Assembly (NCBI RefSeq): GCF_021172165.1
Contig: NZ_CP089096.1
Location: 682,001 to 746,000, forward strand
Origin: Flavobacterium channae
GTDB lineage: Bacteria; Bacteroidota; Bacteroidia; Flavobacteriales; Flavobacteriaceae
Reading direction: 5' to 3'
Length of the DNA stretch: 64,000 nt
Positions 49,513-58,867 of this stretch are shown piece by piece (position 1 is the first letter of the stretch; each line of letters starts with the position of its first letter). The translations under genes were made by a program, and so were the position numbers. A model generated the notes under the pieces. The model had not been told where the DNA came from. It made no database searches and worked only from the letters and a program-made list of their open reading frames with translations.

Positions 49513-50850
49513 ATGTTTGATAATTTAAGCGATAAGTTAGATAAAGCGTTACATATATTAAAAGGACACGGTAAAATTACCGATGTTAACGTTGCTGATA
49601 CTCTGAAAGAAGTTCGTAGAGCTTTACTAGATGCCGACGTAAACTTTAAAATTGCTAAAGATTTTACAACTAGAGTTAAAGAGAAAGCAATTGGTGAAAA
49701 CGTATTAACTACGTTACAACCAGGTCAGTTAATGGTGAAAATCGTTAAAGACGAGTTGACCGAATTAATGGGTGGTGATGCTGCTGGAATTAATCTTTCT
49801 GGAAATCCTTCTGTGATTTTAATGTCGGGTTTACAAGGTTCTGGTAAAACTACTTTTTCTGGAAAATTAGCGAACTTTTTAAAAACTAAAAAGAACAAAA
49901 AGCCTTTATTGGTAGCTTGTGATATCTATCGTCCTGCGGCAATCAATCAGTTGCATGTAGTGGGTGGACAAATTGGGGTTGAAGTTTATTCAGAACCAGA
50001 AAATAAAAATCCTGTTGAAATTGCTCAAAACGCTATTAAGCATGCAAAAGCAAATGGTTTCAACGTAGTTATCATCGATACCGCTGGTCGTTTGGCTGTG
50101 GATGAAGAAATGATGAACGAAATTGCAAATGTTCACAAAGCAATTCAACCACAAGAGACGTTATTTGTGGTAGATGCCATGACTGGACAAGATGCGGTAA
50201 ATACTGCAAAAGCGTTCAACGATAGATTAAATTTTGACGGAGTTATCTTAACGAAGTTAGATGGTGATACACGTGGTGGTGCTGCTATTTCGATTAAATC
50301 GGTAGTAAACAAACCTATTAAATTCATCGGTACAGGTGAAAAAATGGAAGCTATCGACGTGTTTTATCCAAATCGTATGGCGGATAGAATCTTGGGAATG
50401 GGAGACGTTGTTTCCTTAGTAGAAAGAGCACAAGAGCAATACGACGAAGAAGAAGCAAGAAAATTACAGAAGAAAATCGCTAAAAACGAATTTGGTTTTG
50501 ACGATTTCTTAGCGCAAATCCAACAAATCAAGAAAATGGGGAACATGAAAGACCTTGTTGGAATGATTCCTGGTGCTGGAAAAGCGTTAAAAGATGTAGA
50601 AATTCAAGACGATGCTTTCAAACATATTGAAGCCATTATTCACTCGATGACACCTGCAGAAAGAAGCAAACCATCTATTATTGATGTAAAACGTAAAATG
50701 AGAATTGCGAAAGGTTCGGGTAGAAAAATTGAAGAAGTGAACCAATTAATGAAGCAATTCGACCAAATGAGTAAAATGATGAAAATGATGCAAGGTGGTG
50801 CAGGTAAAAACCTGATGAAAGCCATGGGCGGAATGAAAGGCATGAGATAA
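49513..50850 (+). CDS. ffh: Signal recognition particle protein Ffh (SRP54)
   Basis: A 445-residue GTPase that targets nascent membrane proteins. The NG domain has GLQGSGKTTFSGKLA (G1), DIYRPAA, DTAGR (G3) and TKLDGD (G4). The C-terminal Met-rich M domain (for example KMMKMMQGGAGKN) binds 4.5S RNA and signal peptides. The extra Lys/Met C-terminus ends GGMKGMR. The length fits. It is a single gene with a canonical promoter and terminator. The 4.5S RNA gene and ftsY are not in the window. Confidence 0.97.
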   Translation: MFDNLSDKLDKALHILKGHGKITDVNVADTLKEVRRALLDADVNFKIAKDFTTRVKEKAIGENVLTTLQPGQLMVKIVKDELTELMGGDAAGINLSGNPSVILMSGLQGSGKTTFSGKLANFLKTKKNKKPLLVACDIYRPAAINQLHVVGGQIGVEVYSEPENKNPVEIAQNAIKHAKANGFNVVIIDTAGRLAVDEEMMNEIANVHKAIQPQETLFVVDAMTGQDAVNTAKAFNDRLNFDGVILTKLDGDTRGGAAISIKSVVNKPIKFIGTGEKMEAIDVFYPNRMADRILGMGDVVSLVERAQEQYDEEEARKLQKKIAKNEFGFDDFLAQIQQIKKMGNMKDLVGMIPGAGKALKDVEIQDDAFKHIEAIIHSMTPAERSKPSIIDVKRKMRIAKGSGRKIEEVNQLMKQFDQMSKMMKMMQGGAGKNLMKAMGGMKGMR

Positions 50851-50855
50851 ACTGT

Positions 50856-50882
50856 AAAGACGCGATTTATCGCGTCTTTTTT
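50856..50882 (+). terminator. ffh terminator
   Basis: Eleven-base arms AAAGACGCGAT (50856-50866) and ATCGCGTCTTT (50869-50879) with a T-run. Confidence 0.9.
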
Positions 50883-50915
50883 ATAAAATAAAATACACAC
50901 AAACAACACAACAAA

Positions 50916-51797
50916 ATGCAATTATTAGACGGAAAAAAAGTTTCGGAAGACATTAAAAATGAAATTGCTGCTCAGGTAGCAGAAATGAAAGCAAATGGTG
51001 AAAAAGTACCTCATTTAGCAGCTATTATTGTTGGTAATGATGGTGCAAGTTTAACTTATGTAGGAAGTAAAGTTAAGTCGTGCGAACGCGTTGGTTTTGA
51101 ATCAACTTTAATAAAAATGCCTAGCACAACTTCTGAAACGGAACTTCTAAAGAAAATTAAAGAGTTGAACGAAAATGATGATATCGACGGTTTTATTGTT
51201 CAGTTGCCTTTACCAAAACAAATTGATACGCAAAAAATCATTGAAGCAATTGATCCAAGTAAAGATGTAGATGGTTTCCATCCAGAGAATTTTGGAAAAA
51301 TGGCTTTAGATATGTCTACTTTTATTCCTGCAACACCTTTTGGAATCTTAGAATTATTAGAACGTTATAATGTTCAAACAGAAGGAAAGCATACTGTAGT
51401 AATCGGAAGAAGTCATATTGTTGGTCGTCCTATGGGAATTTTAATGGGAAGAAAAGGATTTCCTGGAAATTCGACTGTAACGGTTACTCATAGTCAAACA
51501 AAAAATATCAATCAAATTACTTCACAAGCCGATATTATTATTTCTGCATTAGGAGTTCCAAATTTCTTAAAAGCAGAAATGGTAAAAGACGATGTTGTTG
51601 TAATCGACGTTGGAATTACAAGAGTAGAAGATGAAACTACTGAAAAAGGCTACAGAATTGTTGGTGACGTAGATTTTGAAAATGTGTCAAAAAAAGCGTC
51701 TTACATTACGCCAGTTCCTGGTGGAGTAGGGCCAATGACAATTGCAATGTTATTGAAAAATACATTGTTAGCTAGAGAGCAAAAAAGAAATAGATAA
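50916..51797 (+). CDS. folD: Methylenetetrahydrofolate dehydrogenase/cyclohydrolase FolD
   Basis: A 293-residue bifunctional enzyme of one-carbon metabolism that interconverts methylene- and formyl-tetrahydrofolate using NADP. The substrate-site residues lie in [23 protein letters not shown], with the catalytic K in the KSCE segment. [13 protein letters not shown] is the cyclohydrolase/dehydrogenase signature, and [17 protein letters not shown] and [16 protein letters not shown] mark the cofactor domain. The length is normal. It is a single gene ending at a hairpin. Confidence 0.96.
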   Translation: MQLLDGKKVSEDIKNEIAAQVAEMKANGEKVPHLAAIIVGNDGASLTYVGSKVKSCERVGFESTLIKMPSTTSETELLKKIKELNENDDIDGFIVQLPLPKQIDTQKIIEAIDPSKDVDGFHPENFGKMALDMSTFIPATPFGILELLERYNVQTEGKHTVVIGRSHIVGRPMGILMGRKGFPGNSTVTVTHSQTKNINQITSQADIIISALGVPNFLKAEMVKDDVVVIDVGITRVEDETTEKGYRIVGDVDFENVSKKASYITPVPGGVGPMTIAMLLKNTLLAREQKRNR

Positions 51798-51817
51798 TAT
51801 TAAGATTAAATTTTTTT

Positions 51818-51848
51818 AAACCCAGATTCGAAAGAGTTTGGGTTTTTT
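51818..51848 (+). terminator. folD terminator
   Basis: Arms AAACCCA (51818-51824) and TGGGTTT (51839-51845) followed by T's, 21 nt after the folD stop. Confidence 0.75.
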
Positions 51849-51991
51849 ATTTGGAATTTTAACATAAACTGTAGAAAAACTACAGCAATGGTTCTGAATA
51901 AGCGTTTTAAATTGTACCCGAAATTAAATTTCATAAATTATAATATGATTTTAAAATTAAAAAGTATTAAATTTAAAACAATGAAAAAACA

Positions 51992-53587
51992 ATGAAGAAA
52001 AAAATCTATCTCTTTTCAAAAATTGTATTGCTTACTACATTGATTTCGCTAATTTTTAGTTGTGAAAAAGATTTATATGATGACGTTATTCAACAAAATC
52101 AAAATAAGCAAATAAATATTAAACAAATTTCTTTAGAAAAATTTAATTTAAGAATGAGACAAATGAAAAATAAACCTGATATAGAAAGGTTTATGGTTTC
52201 ATCTAAAAATAGTTTTCTACAAAACAGAACAGAAAGTACTTCGGGGTTTGAAATCGTTACAGACGACATCAAAGAAATTACACAGGGTGATTATACTTCA
52301 TACACAATGTATGTTAAAACATCTGATACTACAAATAATATTTATAATATTACGATTGAAGAAGTAGATGGATATACAACTTTTTTTATTACTAAATATA
52401 TTCCTGATACAAATTGGTTAGAAAATAAAGATCAACCTTTTGAGGGTGAAATAATTACTTTCAGAGAACCAAATACTAATTCTGATGGAACTGTTAGTTT
52501 GCAAGAATATATGGAACTTATTGGAGATGATTTATATGCTGCGGGTGGCGGTGGTGGAAATTCAACTTCTGGATTTGGAAATAATTTGGGGCCTTCAACA
52601 ATATATCCATCAGACTGTAATGGTGAAGTTCACACAACAGTTGTAGTAGAAGCATTAATGTGTTCAGATAATGAGCATTGGCCTTGGACACCAGGTATTT
52701 GTATTGCTGATAGAAAAGCACGAATTTCAACAAGAACATATTATGAATGTATTCCTAATATTGGAGGTAATCCTTATGGTAATGGAAATACCTCAGGTTC
52801 AGGAGATACGTCTGGAGGCAATACTTTAGGTGGTGGCGGTAGTGGAACAGGTACTGGTTCAGGTGGCACAAGTACAGGTGCTGTAACCGGTTCAATTACC
52901 ACAATTGTAGACCCAACAGAAGAAGAAAAGAAAACTCCTTGTGAAGAATTAATAGAAAATGATTCAATTTCTGACTTTAATACTAAAATGGCAGAATTAA
53001 AAATTAAATCTGGAACACAAAATTTTGAATCAGCTCATGCTATTTATCAAAATGCTGGAGCAGGATTGATTATAGGTGATGAGTTTACAGGACAATCAAA
53101 TGCTAATGGGGAAGGTAGGGAAGTTTATTTATCACTTAATTCTTCAATTACTACTAATGCCATAAACTGTGTAGGATTTATTCATTGTCATTTGGACAAT
53201 GGAACAACTTTTAAAGTTTTTTCTTTAGATGATATTATTGCTTTAGCATTAATTACAGAATCGTCTACTAGACCCGTGAGTGAATTTACTATTTATCTTA
53301 CTACAAATAGTGGTACATTAGCGTTAAAAGTAAACAACAAAATCCTTTTAAATAGTAAAATTGATATGTTGAACATAACATACAATGATCAAGAAAGAGA
53401 ATTTAAAACTAAAGTTAAAATGGGGCAAACATATGCGGAGCAAAAATTAGGATTAATTAAATTTTTAAATAATATGCCGCTTATAGGAAACCCTGGTATT
53501 GATGTTTATGAAAAAGTAGGTTCTACTTGGAATAAATTAAACTTATCTGCTAATGGAAATTCAATAATCAGCACACCGTGTAATTAA
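51992..53587 (+). CDS. Lipoprotein with C-terminal JAB/MPN-like metalloprotease-type domain
   Basis: A 531-residue lipoprotein (leader ending ISLIFSC, Cys24). The N-terminal half is beta-like. Residues 184-205 and 258-303 are low-complexity G/S/T/N linkers (for example GNTSGSGDTSGGNTLGGGG). The C-terminal 190 residues include VGFIHCHLDNG (H398-x-H400) and FSLDDII (S411, D414), the H-x-H...S-x-x-D layout of JAB/MPN metalloproteases, with E346 (NFESAHAIY) as a possible partner acid. The H-x-H to S spacing is x10. Eleven cysteines allow disulfides. A secreted peptidase or surface effector is inferred, not shown. It heads a cluster of three exported proteins. Confidence 0.55.
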   Translation: MKKKIYLFSKIVLLTTLISLIFSCEKDLYDDVIQQNQNKQINIKQISLEKFNLRMRQMKNKPDIERFMVSSKNSFLQNRTESTSGFEIVTDDIKEITQGDYTSYTMYVKTSDTTNNIYNITIEEVDGYTTFFITKYIPDTNWLENKDQPFEGEIITFREPNTNSDGTVSLQEYMELIGDDLYAAGGGGGNSTSGFGNNLGPSTIYPSDCNGEVHTTVVVEALMCSDNEHWPWTPGICIADRKARISTRTYYECIPNIGGNPYGNGNTSGSGDTSGGNTLGGGGSGTGTGSGGTSTGAVTGSITTIVDPTEEEKKTPCEELIENDSISDFNTKMAELKIKSGTQNFESAHAIYQNAGAGLIIGDEFTGQSNANGEGREVYLSLNSSITTNAINCVGFIHCHLDNGTTFKVFSLDDIIALALITESSTRPVSEFTIYLTTNSGTLALKVNNKILLNSKIDMLNITYNDQEREFKTKVKMGQTYAEQKLGLIKFLNNMPLIGNPGIDVYEKVGSTWNKLNLSANGNSIISTPCN

Positions 53588-53598
53588 AATAAATGATA

Positions 53599-54210
53599 AT
53601 GAAAAATATATTAAAACTTTTACTTGTTTTGTTTGTTCAAAACATTTATGCCCAATATCCTGTATTAACAACTACTTCTTTGGCTGGAGATCCAACAATG
53701 GATATTAATTTTTCAAAAAACGGAAATTATGCGATAGATACCAACAACGAAAGAGACCAATATGTGGGTTTGTGGAGGTATCAAGACAGTGATATTCTTT
53801 TTGAGCTAAAAATGGAAAAAAGAGATCAATTTTTGTTTAAAATAGAATATCAAGGACAAGTATATTATACCTATTCTGACATAATTATTTTTAAATATAA
53901 ATTAATTAAAAATGGAGTATTAATTTATGATAATTTAAATGCTACAATACCAAATGAGAATTATTACTCTCAAGCAACTAAACACGGAAATTATGAATAT
54001 TTATACGGTGGTTTGTTAGATTTTACGAGAAATGTTATGGGTACTGTTTCCATTAAAAGATTACAAGCATCAAATCCTGATAAAATATATTTTAATTTAA
54101 GCAGTGGTGGATATTCTTTACATAATCCCAAAGAATTTTACAATAATCCTCCAGATGTAAAGTTGTTTAATATTCCAACAGATGGCATAGAAATGGTTAG
54201 AGTTAATTAA
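53599..54210 (+). CDS. DUF6705-like exported protein A
   Basis: A 203-residue exported protein (signal peptide ending NIYAQ). The mature part begins YPVLTTTSLAGDP, and the NGNYAIDTNNERDQYVGLWRY segment matches the DUF6705 family of Bacteroidetes. It is beta-rich, with a likely lipocalin-like barrel. An ATG two codons upstream (53593) is an alternative start; 53599 is preferred as it gives the shorter leader. It starts 11 nt after the JAB-like lipoprotein stop and is probably in the same operon. The role may be to accompany or counteract that protein; this is untested inference. Confidence 0.6.
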   Translation: MKNILKLLLVLFVQNIYAQYPVLTTTSLAGDPTMDINFSKNGNYAIDTNNERDQYVGLWRYQDSDILFELKMEKRDQFLFKIEYQGQVYYTYSDIIIFKYKLIKNGVLIYDNLNATIPNENYYSQATKHGNYEYLYGGLLDFTRNVMGTVSIKRLQASNPDKIYFNLSSGGYSLHNPKEFYNNPPDVKLFNIPTDGIEMVRVN

Positions 54211-54262
54211 TAGAATGAATAATTATCACAATTTATATTAAACATTTTTAATATAAAGAATT

Positions 54263-54841
54263 ATGAAAAACATTATTAAAATATTCATCTTAATTTTTAT
54301 TAGCTTAAATATGAATTGTCAGACTTTGCCATTAAAAACTGCAAATTTTGATTGTCCTAATGGTGCATATAAAAAAGACTTAGATGCTGTTTTTCCATTT
54401 TGGATAGGTACATGGAAAGGTGTAATTGATAATAAAGAATATACTTTTGAATTTGTTTCTTTTACAAATCAATTGGTTTCATTTTCAAATGGAGATAATT
54501 TTTATGAAGACATGTTAAAATGTAAATTTAAGGTGGTTGATTTGACAAACAATCAAGTACTTTATAGTGATTTACATTTGTCTAATGTTGAAGATTATAA
54601 AATTAAATTAATTTCTTACAGAAATGATAATGATTATTTTTTCTTATTCAATGACGATGAAAATAATTGTTATAATACAGTTGAGTTTAATCTAGTTAAA
54701 AATAGCTCAAATTATAACAACATAGTTTACAAAGGGTTTGAGCAAAAGGATTATATTCCATCAAATGATTGTCCTTATAGTAATAATCAAGAGATACCTA
54801 ATTTTTTGCCAAGAAGTAGTTTCGTTTTAGTTAGGCAATAA
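54263..54841 (+). CDS. DUF6705-like exported protein B
   Basis: A 192-residue exported protein with leader MKNIIKIFILIFISLNMNC (a Cys19 lipobox-like end). After it comes LPLKTANFDCPNGAYKKDLDAVFPFWIGTWKG, which lines up with the NGNY...QYVGLWRY landmark of the previous protein, so both seem paralogous or of one fold. The rest is beta-rich with paired cysteines (NFDCPNGA, SNDCPYSN). The stop lies 37 nt before a bidirectional terminator. The function is unknown. The pair with the JAB-like gene resembles effector plus partner gene clusters but shows no toxin-immunity proof. Confidence 0.55.
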   Translation: MKNIIKIFILIFISLNMNCQTLPLKTANFDCPNGAYKKDLDAVFPFWIGTWKGVIDNKEYTFEFVSFTNQLVSFSNGDNFYEDMLKCKFKVVDLTNNQVLYSDLHLSNVEDYKIKLISYRNDNDYFFLFNDDENNCYNTVEFNLVKNSSNYNNIVYKGFEQKDYIPSNDCPYSNNQEIPNFLPRSSFVLVRQ

Positions 54842-54880
54842 TTTTAAAACGATTTCATATTTTTATTTAATTTATATAAA

Positions 54881-54911
54881 AAAGCCATTTCAAACGAAAT
54901 GGCTTTTTTAT
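54881..54911. terminator. Bidirectional terminator
   Basis: Eleven-base arms AAAGCCATTTC (54881-54891) and GAAATGGCTTT (54896-54906) with flanking A/T runs, between converging genes. Confidence 0.88.
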
Positions 54912-54917
54912 TGTTTT

Positions 54918-55124
54918 TTAGTTTTGACTTGAAGTCTTAGCTTGTTTTCTGAAATAGAAGTAAGCAAAGATAATTCCTGCAACCGCTAACCAAACTAATT
55001 TTGTGTTAATTGGAGCTGGCGGTGGATCACTATCAACCGGTGGATCAACTGGTTGAGCGTTACTTAGAAAGCTTATAAAAGCCATTATAAGTGTAGCGTA
55101 AAGTTTAAACAAATTTGATTTCAT
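54918..55124 (-). CDS. Small exported/anchored protein with proline-rich spacer
   Basis: A 68-residue protein with a signal peptide (MKSNLFKLYATLIMAFISFLSNA), a proline/aspartate-rich spacer (PVDPPVDSDPPPAP) and a C-terminal membrane helix (KLVWLAVAGIIFAYFYF), ending RKQAKTSSQN. The plan (leader, Pro-rich, TM, basic tail) is typical of short envelope proteins in flavobacteria, but no family name is certain. It sits alone between two convergent units. A role in anchoring or signalling cannot be inferred. Confidence 0.6.
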   Translation of the reverse strand: MKSNLFKLYATLIMAFISFLSNAQPVDPPVDSDPPPAPINTKLVWLAVAGIIFAYFYFRKQAKTSSQN

Positions 55125-55177
55125 ATCTTTTTAATTTGGGGCTGTTCTTAAATTAAGAATGCAAGTATACTAATTAA

Positions 55178-56773
55178 TTATCTTTTTTGAAAGTCTGAAG
55201 TGAAAAATAATTCAACTGTTGGGTATTTTTGTTGTGTCATTTGAATTGAAAAATCACTGTCAGCCAAGAAAACTAATTGTCCATATTTATCATGACCTAA
55301 GAATTTTTGTTTTACACGTTTAAATTCTGCAAACTCTGTATTTTTTGGATCTTGTGGTTTTACCCAGCAAGCTTTGTATGCAGGAAAATTCTCATAGGTG
55401 CATTTTGCGCCATATTCGTGTTCTAAACGGTATTGAATTACTTCATACTGTAATGCACCAACGGTTCCAATTACTTTTCTTCCGTTCATTTCTAAGGTAA
55501 ACAACTGCGCAACACCTTCATCCATTAATTGGTCAATTCCTTTTTCTAATTGTTTCGATTTTAATGGATCTGCATTATTGATGTAGCGGAAATGCTCTGG
55601 TGAAAAACTTGGGATTCCTTGGAAATTCATCTGTTCACCTTCGGTTAAAGTATCACCAATTTTAAAGTTTCCAGTATCGTGTAATCCTACAATATCACCA
55701 GGATAAGAAATGTCAACAATCTCTTTTTTCTCAGCAAAAAATGCATTTGGACTTGAGAATTTCATGTTTTTACCGTTTCTAACATGTAAATACGGTTTGT
55801 TTTTCTCAAATGTTCCCGATACAATTTTTATGAATGCTAAACGATCTCGGTGTTTTGGATCCATATTCGCATGAATTTTGAAAACAAATCCACTGAACTT
55901 GCTTTCGTCAGGTTGAACCAAACGTGTATCCGATTCTTTTGCTCTTGGAGTTGGAGCAATATCAATAAAACAATCTAATAATTCACGAACTCCAAAATTA
56001 TTCAATGCCGAACCAAAAAAAACAGGTTGTAAATCACCATTTAAATATTCCTCTCTATCAAAAGAAGGATATACTTCATCTATTAATTCCAATTCTTCTC
56101 TAAGTCGAGTAGCTGGTTTTTCACCAATAATTTTTTCTAATTCAGGATTCGAAATATCATCAAAAGCAATTGTTTCTTCTATGTTTTTACGACTATCTCC
56201 TTCAAAAATATTGATGTTCTTTTCCCAGATATTATAAATTCCTTGGAAATCATATCCCATTCCAATAGGAAAACTTAAAGGTGTTACACGAAGTTTTAAT
56301 TTTTTTTCTACTTCGTCCATTAGGTCAAATGCGTCTTTACCTTCACGGTCTAATTTGTTTATAAAAACAATCATCGGAATGTTACGCATTCTACAAACTT
56401 CAACTAATTTTTCAGTTTGTTCCTCAACCCCTTTAGCAACGTCAATAACAACAATTACACTATCAACAGCGGTTAATGTTCTAAACGTATCTTCAGCAAA
56501 GTCTTTGTGACCAGGCGTATCTAAAATATTAATTTTTTTGTCTTTATAGTTAAAAGCTAAAACCGATGTTGCAACCGAGATTCCTCTTTGTCTTTCAATT
56601 TCCATGAAATCGGAAGTAGCACCTTTTTTTATCTTGTTACTTTTTACAGCTCCAGCTTCCTGAATTGCACCTCCAAATAATAATAATTTTTCAGTTAAAG
56701 TCGTTTTACCGGCATCAGGATGGGAGATAATTCCAAAAGTTCTTCTTCTTGCTATTTCTTCTATAAAACTCAT
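55178..56773 (-). CDS. prfC: Peptide chain release factor 3
   Basis: A 531-residue translational GTPase that recycles RF1/RF2. The G1 motif is SHPDAGKTTLTEKLL, G3 DTPGHKDFAEDTFRTL, and G4 NKLDRE. The N-terminal G domain (1-270) and beta-barrel domains follow, with the RF3-specific C-terminal part (ending FFTSDFQKR). The sequence and length (531) fit RF3 rather than EF-G. It is a single gene on the minus strand. The TACTTTTG box at 56797-56790 may be its promoter. Confidence 0.95.
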   Translation of the reverse strand: MSFIEEIARRRTFGIISHPDAGKTTLTEKLLLFGGAIQEAGAVKSNKIKKGATSDFMEIERQRGISVATSVLAFNYKDKKINILDTPGHKDFAEDTFRTLTAVDSVIVVIDVAKGVEEQTEKLVEVCRMRNIPMIVFINKLDREGKDAFDLMDEVEKKLKLRVTPLSFPIGMGYDFQGIYNIWEKNINIFEGDSRKNIEETIAFDDISNPELEKIIGEKPATRLREELELIDEVYPSFDREEYLNGDLQPVFFGSALNNFGVRELLDCFIDIAPTPRAKESDTRLVQPDESKFSGFVFKIHANMDPKHRDRLAFIKIVSGTFEKNKPYLHVRNGKNMKFSSPNAFFAEKKEIVDISYPGDIVGLHDTGNFKIGDTLTEGEQMNFQGIPSFSPEHFRYINNADPLKSKQLEKGIDQLMDEGVAQLFTLEMNGRKVIGTVGALQYEVIQYRLEHEYGAKCTYENFPAYKACWVKPQDPKNTEFAEFKRVKQKFLGHDKYGQLVFLADSDFSIQMTQQKYPTVELFFTSDFQKR

Positions 56774-56789
56774 TATTCAAAATTTTGTG

Positions 56790-56797
56790 CAAAAGTA
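56790..56797 (-). promoter_or_regulatory. -7 promoter box for prfC
   Basis: The minus strand reads TACTTTTG, matching TAnnTTTG, 16 nt upstream of the start codon at 56773. Confidence 0.45.
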
Positions 56798-56839
56798 ACT
56801 TTTTTTGAAGAATTTTCTGTTAATACTCTCTTATAAATG

Positions 56840-56869
56840 TTGTGGAATAGTATCGAATTGTTATTTTTG
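56840..56869 (+). promoter_or_regulatory. Promoter TTG-N19-TATTTTTG for the SurA-like operon
   Basis: TTG at 56840-56842 and TATTTTTG at 56862-56869 are exactly 19 nt apart, 30 nt before the ATG at 56900. Confidence 0.75.
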
Positions 56870-56899
56870 TCGATTACAATATAAAATGTATAATTTATT

Positions 56900-58867
56900 A
56901 TGAAAATTAGTCGCCTACTTATTTTTGTTTTTTTAATAGCTCCAATTTTTTTAGTAGCACAATCTAAAGAGGTTTTATTTACAATTGATAATCACCCTTA
57001 TTACACAGATGAATTTGTTCGTGTTTATAATAAGAATTTAGATTTAGTTAAAGACGATTCGCAAAAAGACTTAGATAAATATTTAGAATTGTTTTTAGGT
57101 TATAAATTAAAGGTAGAAAAAGCAAATAAAGTTGGTTTGCAAAATGGTACGGCCTATCAAAATGAATTAAAATCATACAGAAATCAATTATCTAAAAATT
57201 ATTTAAACGATTCAAAAGTTACAAATGAATTAGTTCATGAAGCTTATGATAGATTGCAACAAGAAGTAAGAGCATCACATATTTTAGTTTTAGTAGAAGA
57301 AGGTGCATCTCCTCAAGATACTTTGAAAGCGTACAATAAAATGATGGACATCAGAAAAAGATTAGATGCTGGTGAAGATTTTATTAAAGTTGCGCAACAA
57401 TTCTCTGAAGATCCTTCAGTAAAAGAGAACAATGGTGATTTAGGTTATTTTTCTGCATTCAGAATGGTTTATCCTTTTGAAAATGCTGCATTTAATACAA
57501 GAGTAGGTCAAGTTTCTAAACCTTTCCGTACTCGTTTTGGATACCACATTGTTAAAGTTGTTGATAAAAGAAAAAACCGAGGAGAAGTTACAGTTGCTCA
57601 TATTATGATTTTAAAACCTTCTAAAATAGATGAAGGACAACAAGAAAAAGCAAAAGCAACTATTGATGATATTTATAAAAAAATTCAACAAGGTGAAAGT
57701 TTTGAAAGTTTAGCGCAACAATTTTCTGAAGATAAGTCATCTGCACCTAAAGGTGGTGTTTTACAACGTTTTGGTTCTGGACAATTAAGTTCTGAAGAAT
57801 TTGAAAATGTAGCTTTTGAATTAACAGATAAAAATCAAATTTCAGCTCCTTTTCAATCGCAATTTGGTTGGCATATTGTTAAGTTAATAGAAAAACATCC
57901 TGTTCGTTCTTTTGATGAAATGAAAGCTGAATTAGAAGATAAAATCAGAAAAGACGAAAGATCTTTGTTGATTACGAATTCTTTAGCTAAGAAAATGAGA
58001 GCAAAATATGCTTTTACTAAAGACGCTAAGTTAATTGCTAAAATCAAAGGTTTAGTAAACGATAATTTTTATTCTCAAACATGGGAAGCTCCTTCAAAAT
58101 TTAATGAAGCAAATAACACAATTCTTACGATTAATAAAGATAGAAAAGTGACTGCTAAAGTCTTCTTAGATTTTATCGCTTCAAAGCAAAAATCAAATAT
58201 CAGTACAAGACCAGTTGCAAAACTTGTTGATGAATTATTTGAAAAATTTGTTGACGAGCAACTTATGGCTTATTATAATGATAATTTAGAAAACGAATTT
58301 TCAGAATTCAAAAATGTAATGGAAGAATACAGAGATGGTTTATTACTTTTTGATTTGATGGAAAAAGAGATTTGGAACAGAGCTAAAAATGATACCATTG
58401 GATTAAATGATTATTTTAAAAATAATATTGCTAACTATCAATGGAAAAAAAGATTTAGTGTAGATATCTTATCGTCAACAGATAGTAAAGTGATTGAAAA
58501 GGCACAAAAATATTTGAAAAAAGGGAAATCGTTAGATTACATTAAAGCTCAATTAAACAAAGACGGGAAAGTTAATGTTATGTCTAAATCTGGAATGTAT
58601 GAAGAAGATTATGATATTTTATCAGAATATAAAAACTTATCTAAAGGTGTTTCTAATGTTGTAACAAAAGATAAATACTTTTTCGTAGTAAATGTTTTGG
58701 ATGAAAAACCTGCTGGAGCAAAAGAATTATCTGAATGTAGAGGAAAAGTAATTAGTGATTACCAACAATATTTAGAAAACAATTGGGTGAATGAATTGAA
58801 AAAAGAGTTTGATATAAAAATCAATACTGAAGTTTTTGAAAAAGTAAAGAAACAATTACATAACTAA
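56900..58867 (+). CDS. Periplasmic parvulin peptidyl-prolyl isomerase (PpiD/SurA-like)
   Basis: A 655-residue exported folding factor (signal peptide ending FLVAQ). It holds two parvulin rotamase domains in tandem: about 125-222 (EVRASHILVLVEEGASPQ to FGYHIVKVVD) and about 230-340 (VAHIMILKPSK to FGWHIVKLIE), each with the QFSEDPS/K...GD/GG...F-G-x-H-I-V pattern. The C-terminal 310 residues are a helical chaperone part rich in K and D. It is the first gene of a three-gene operon with two SurA-like genes and should assist outer-membrane protein folding in the periplasm. Confidence 0.88.
   Translation: MKISRLLIFVFLIAPIFLVAQSKEVLFTIDNHPYYTDEFVRVYNKNLDLVKDDSQKDLDKYLELFLGYKLKVEKANKVGLQNGTAYQNELKSYRNQLSKNYLNDSKVTNELVHEAYDRLQQEVRASHILVLVEEGASPQDTLKAYNKMMDIRKRLDAGEDFIKVAQQFSEDPSVKENNGDLGYFSAFRMVYPFENAAFNTRVGQVSKPFRTRFGYHIVKVVDKRKNRGEVTVAHIMILKPSKIDEGQQEKAKATIDDIYKKIQQGESFESLAQQFSEDKSSAPKGGVLQRFGSGQLSSEEFENVAFELTDKNQISAPFQSQFGWHIVKLIEKHPVRSFDEMKAELEDKIRKDERSLLITNSLAKKMRAKYAFTKDAKLIAKIKGLVNDNFYSQTWEAPSKFNEANNTILTINKDRKVTAKVFLDFIASKQKSNISTRPVAKLVDELFEKFVDEQLMAYYNDNLENEFSEFKNVMEEYRDGLLLFDLMEKEIWNRAKNDTIGLNDYFKNNIANYQWKKRFSVDILSSTDSKVIEKAQKYLKKGKSLDYIKAQLNKDGKVNVMSKSGMYEEDYDILSEYKNLSKGVSNVVTKDKYFFVVNVLDEKPAGAKELSECRGKVISDYQQYLENNWVNELKKEFDIKINTEVFEKVKKQLHN

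Noticed and set aside
51992..54841. Calling the JAB-like cluster a toxin-immunity system
   Set aside because: There is no toxin-type export domain (no RHS, T6SS or LXG features) and no evidence that the DUF6705-like proteins bind the lipoprotein. Kept as an open lead, not as a call.
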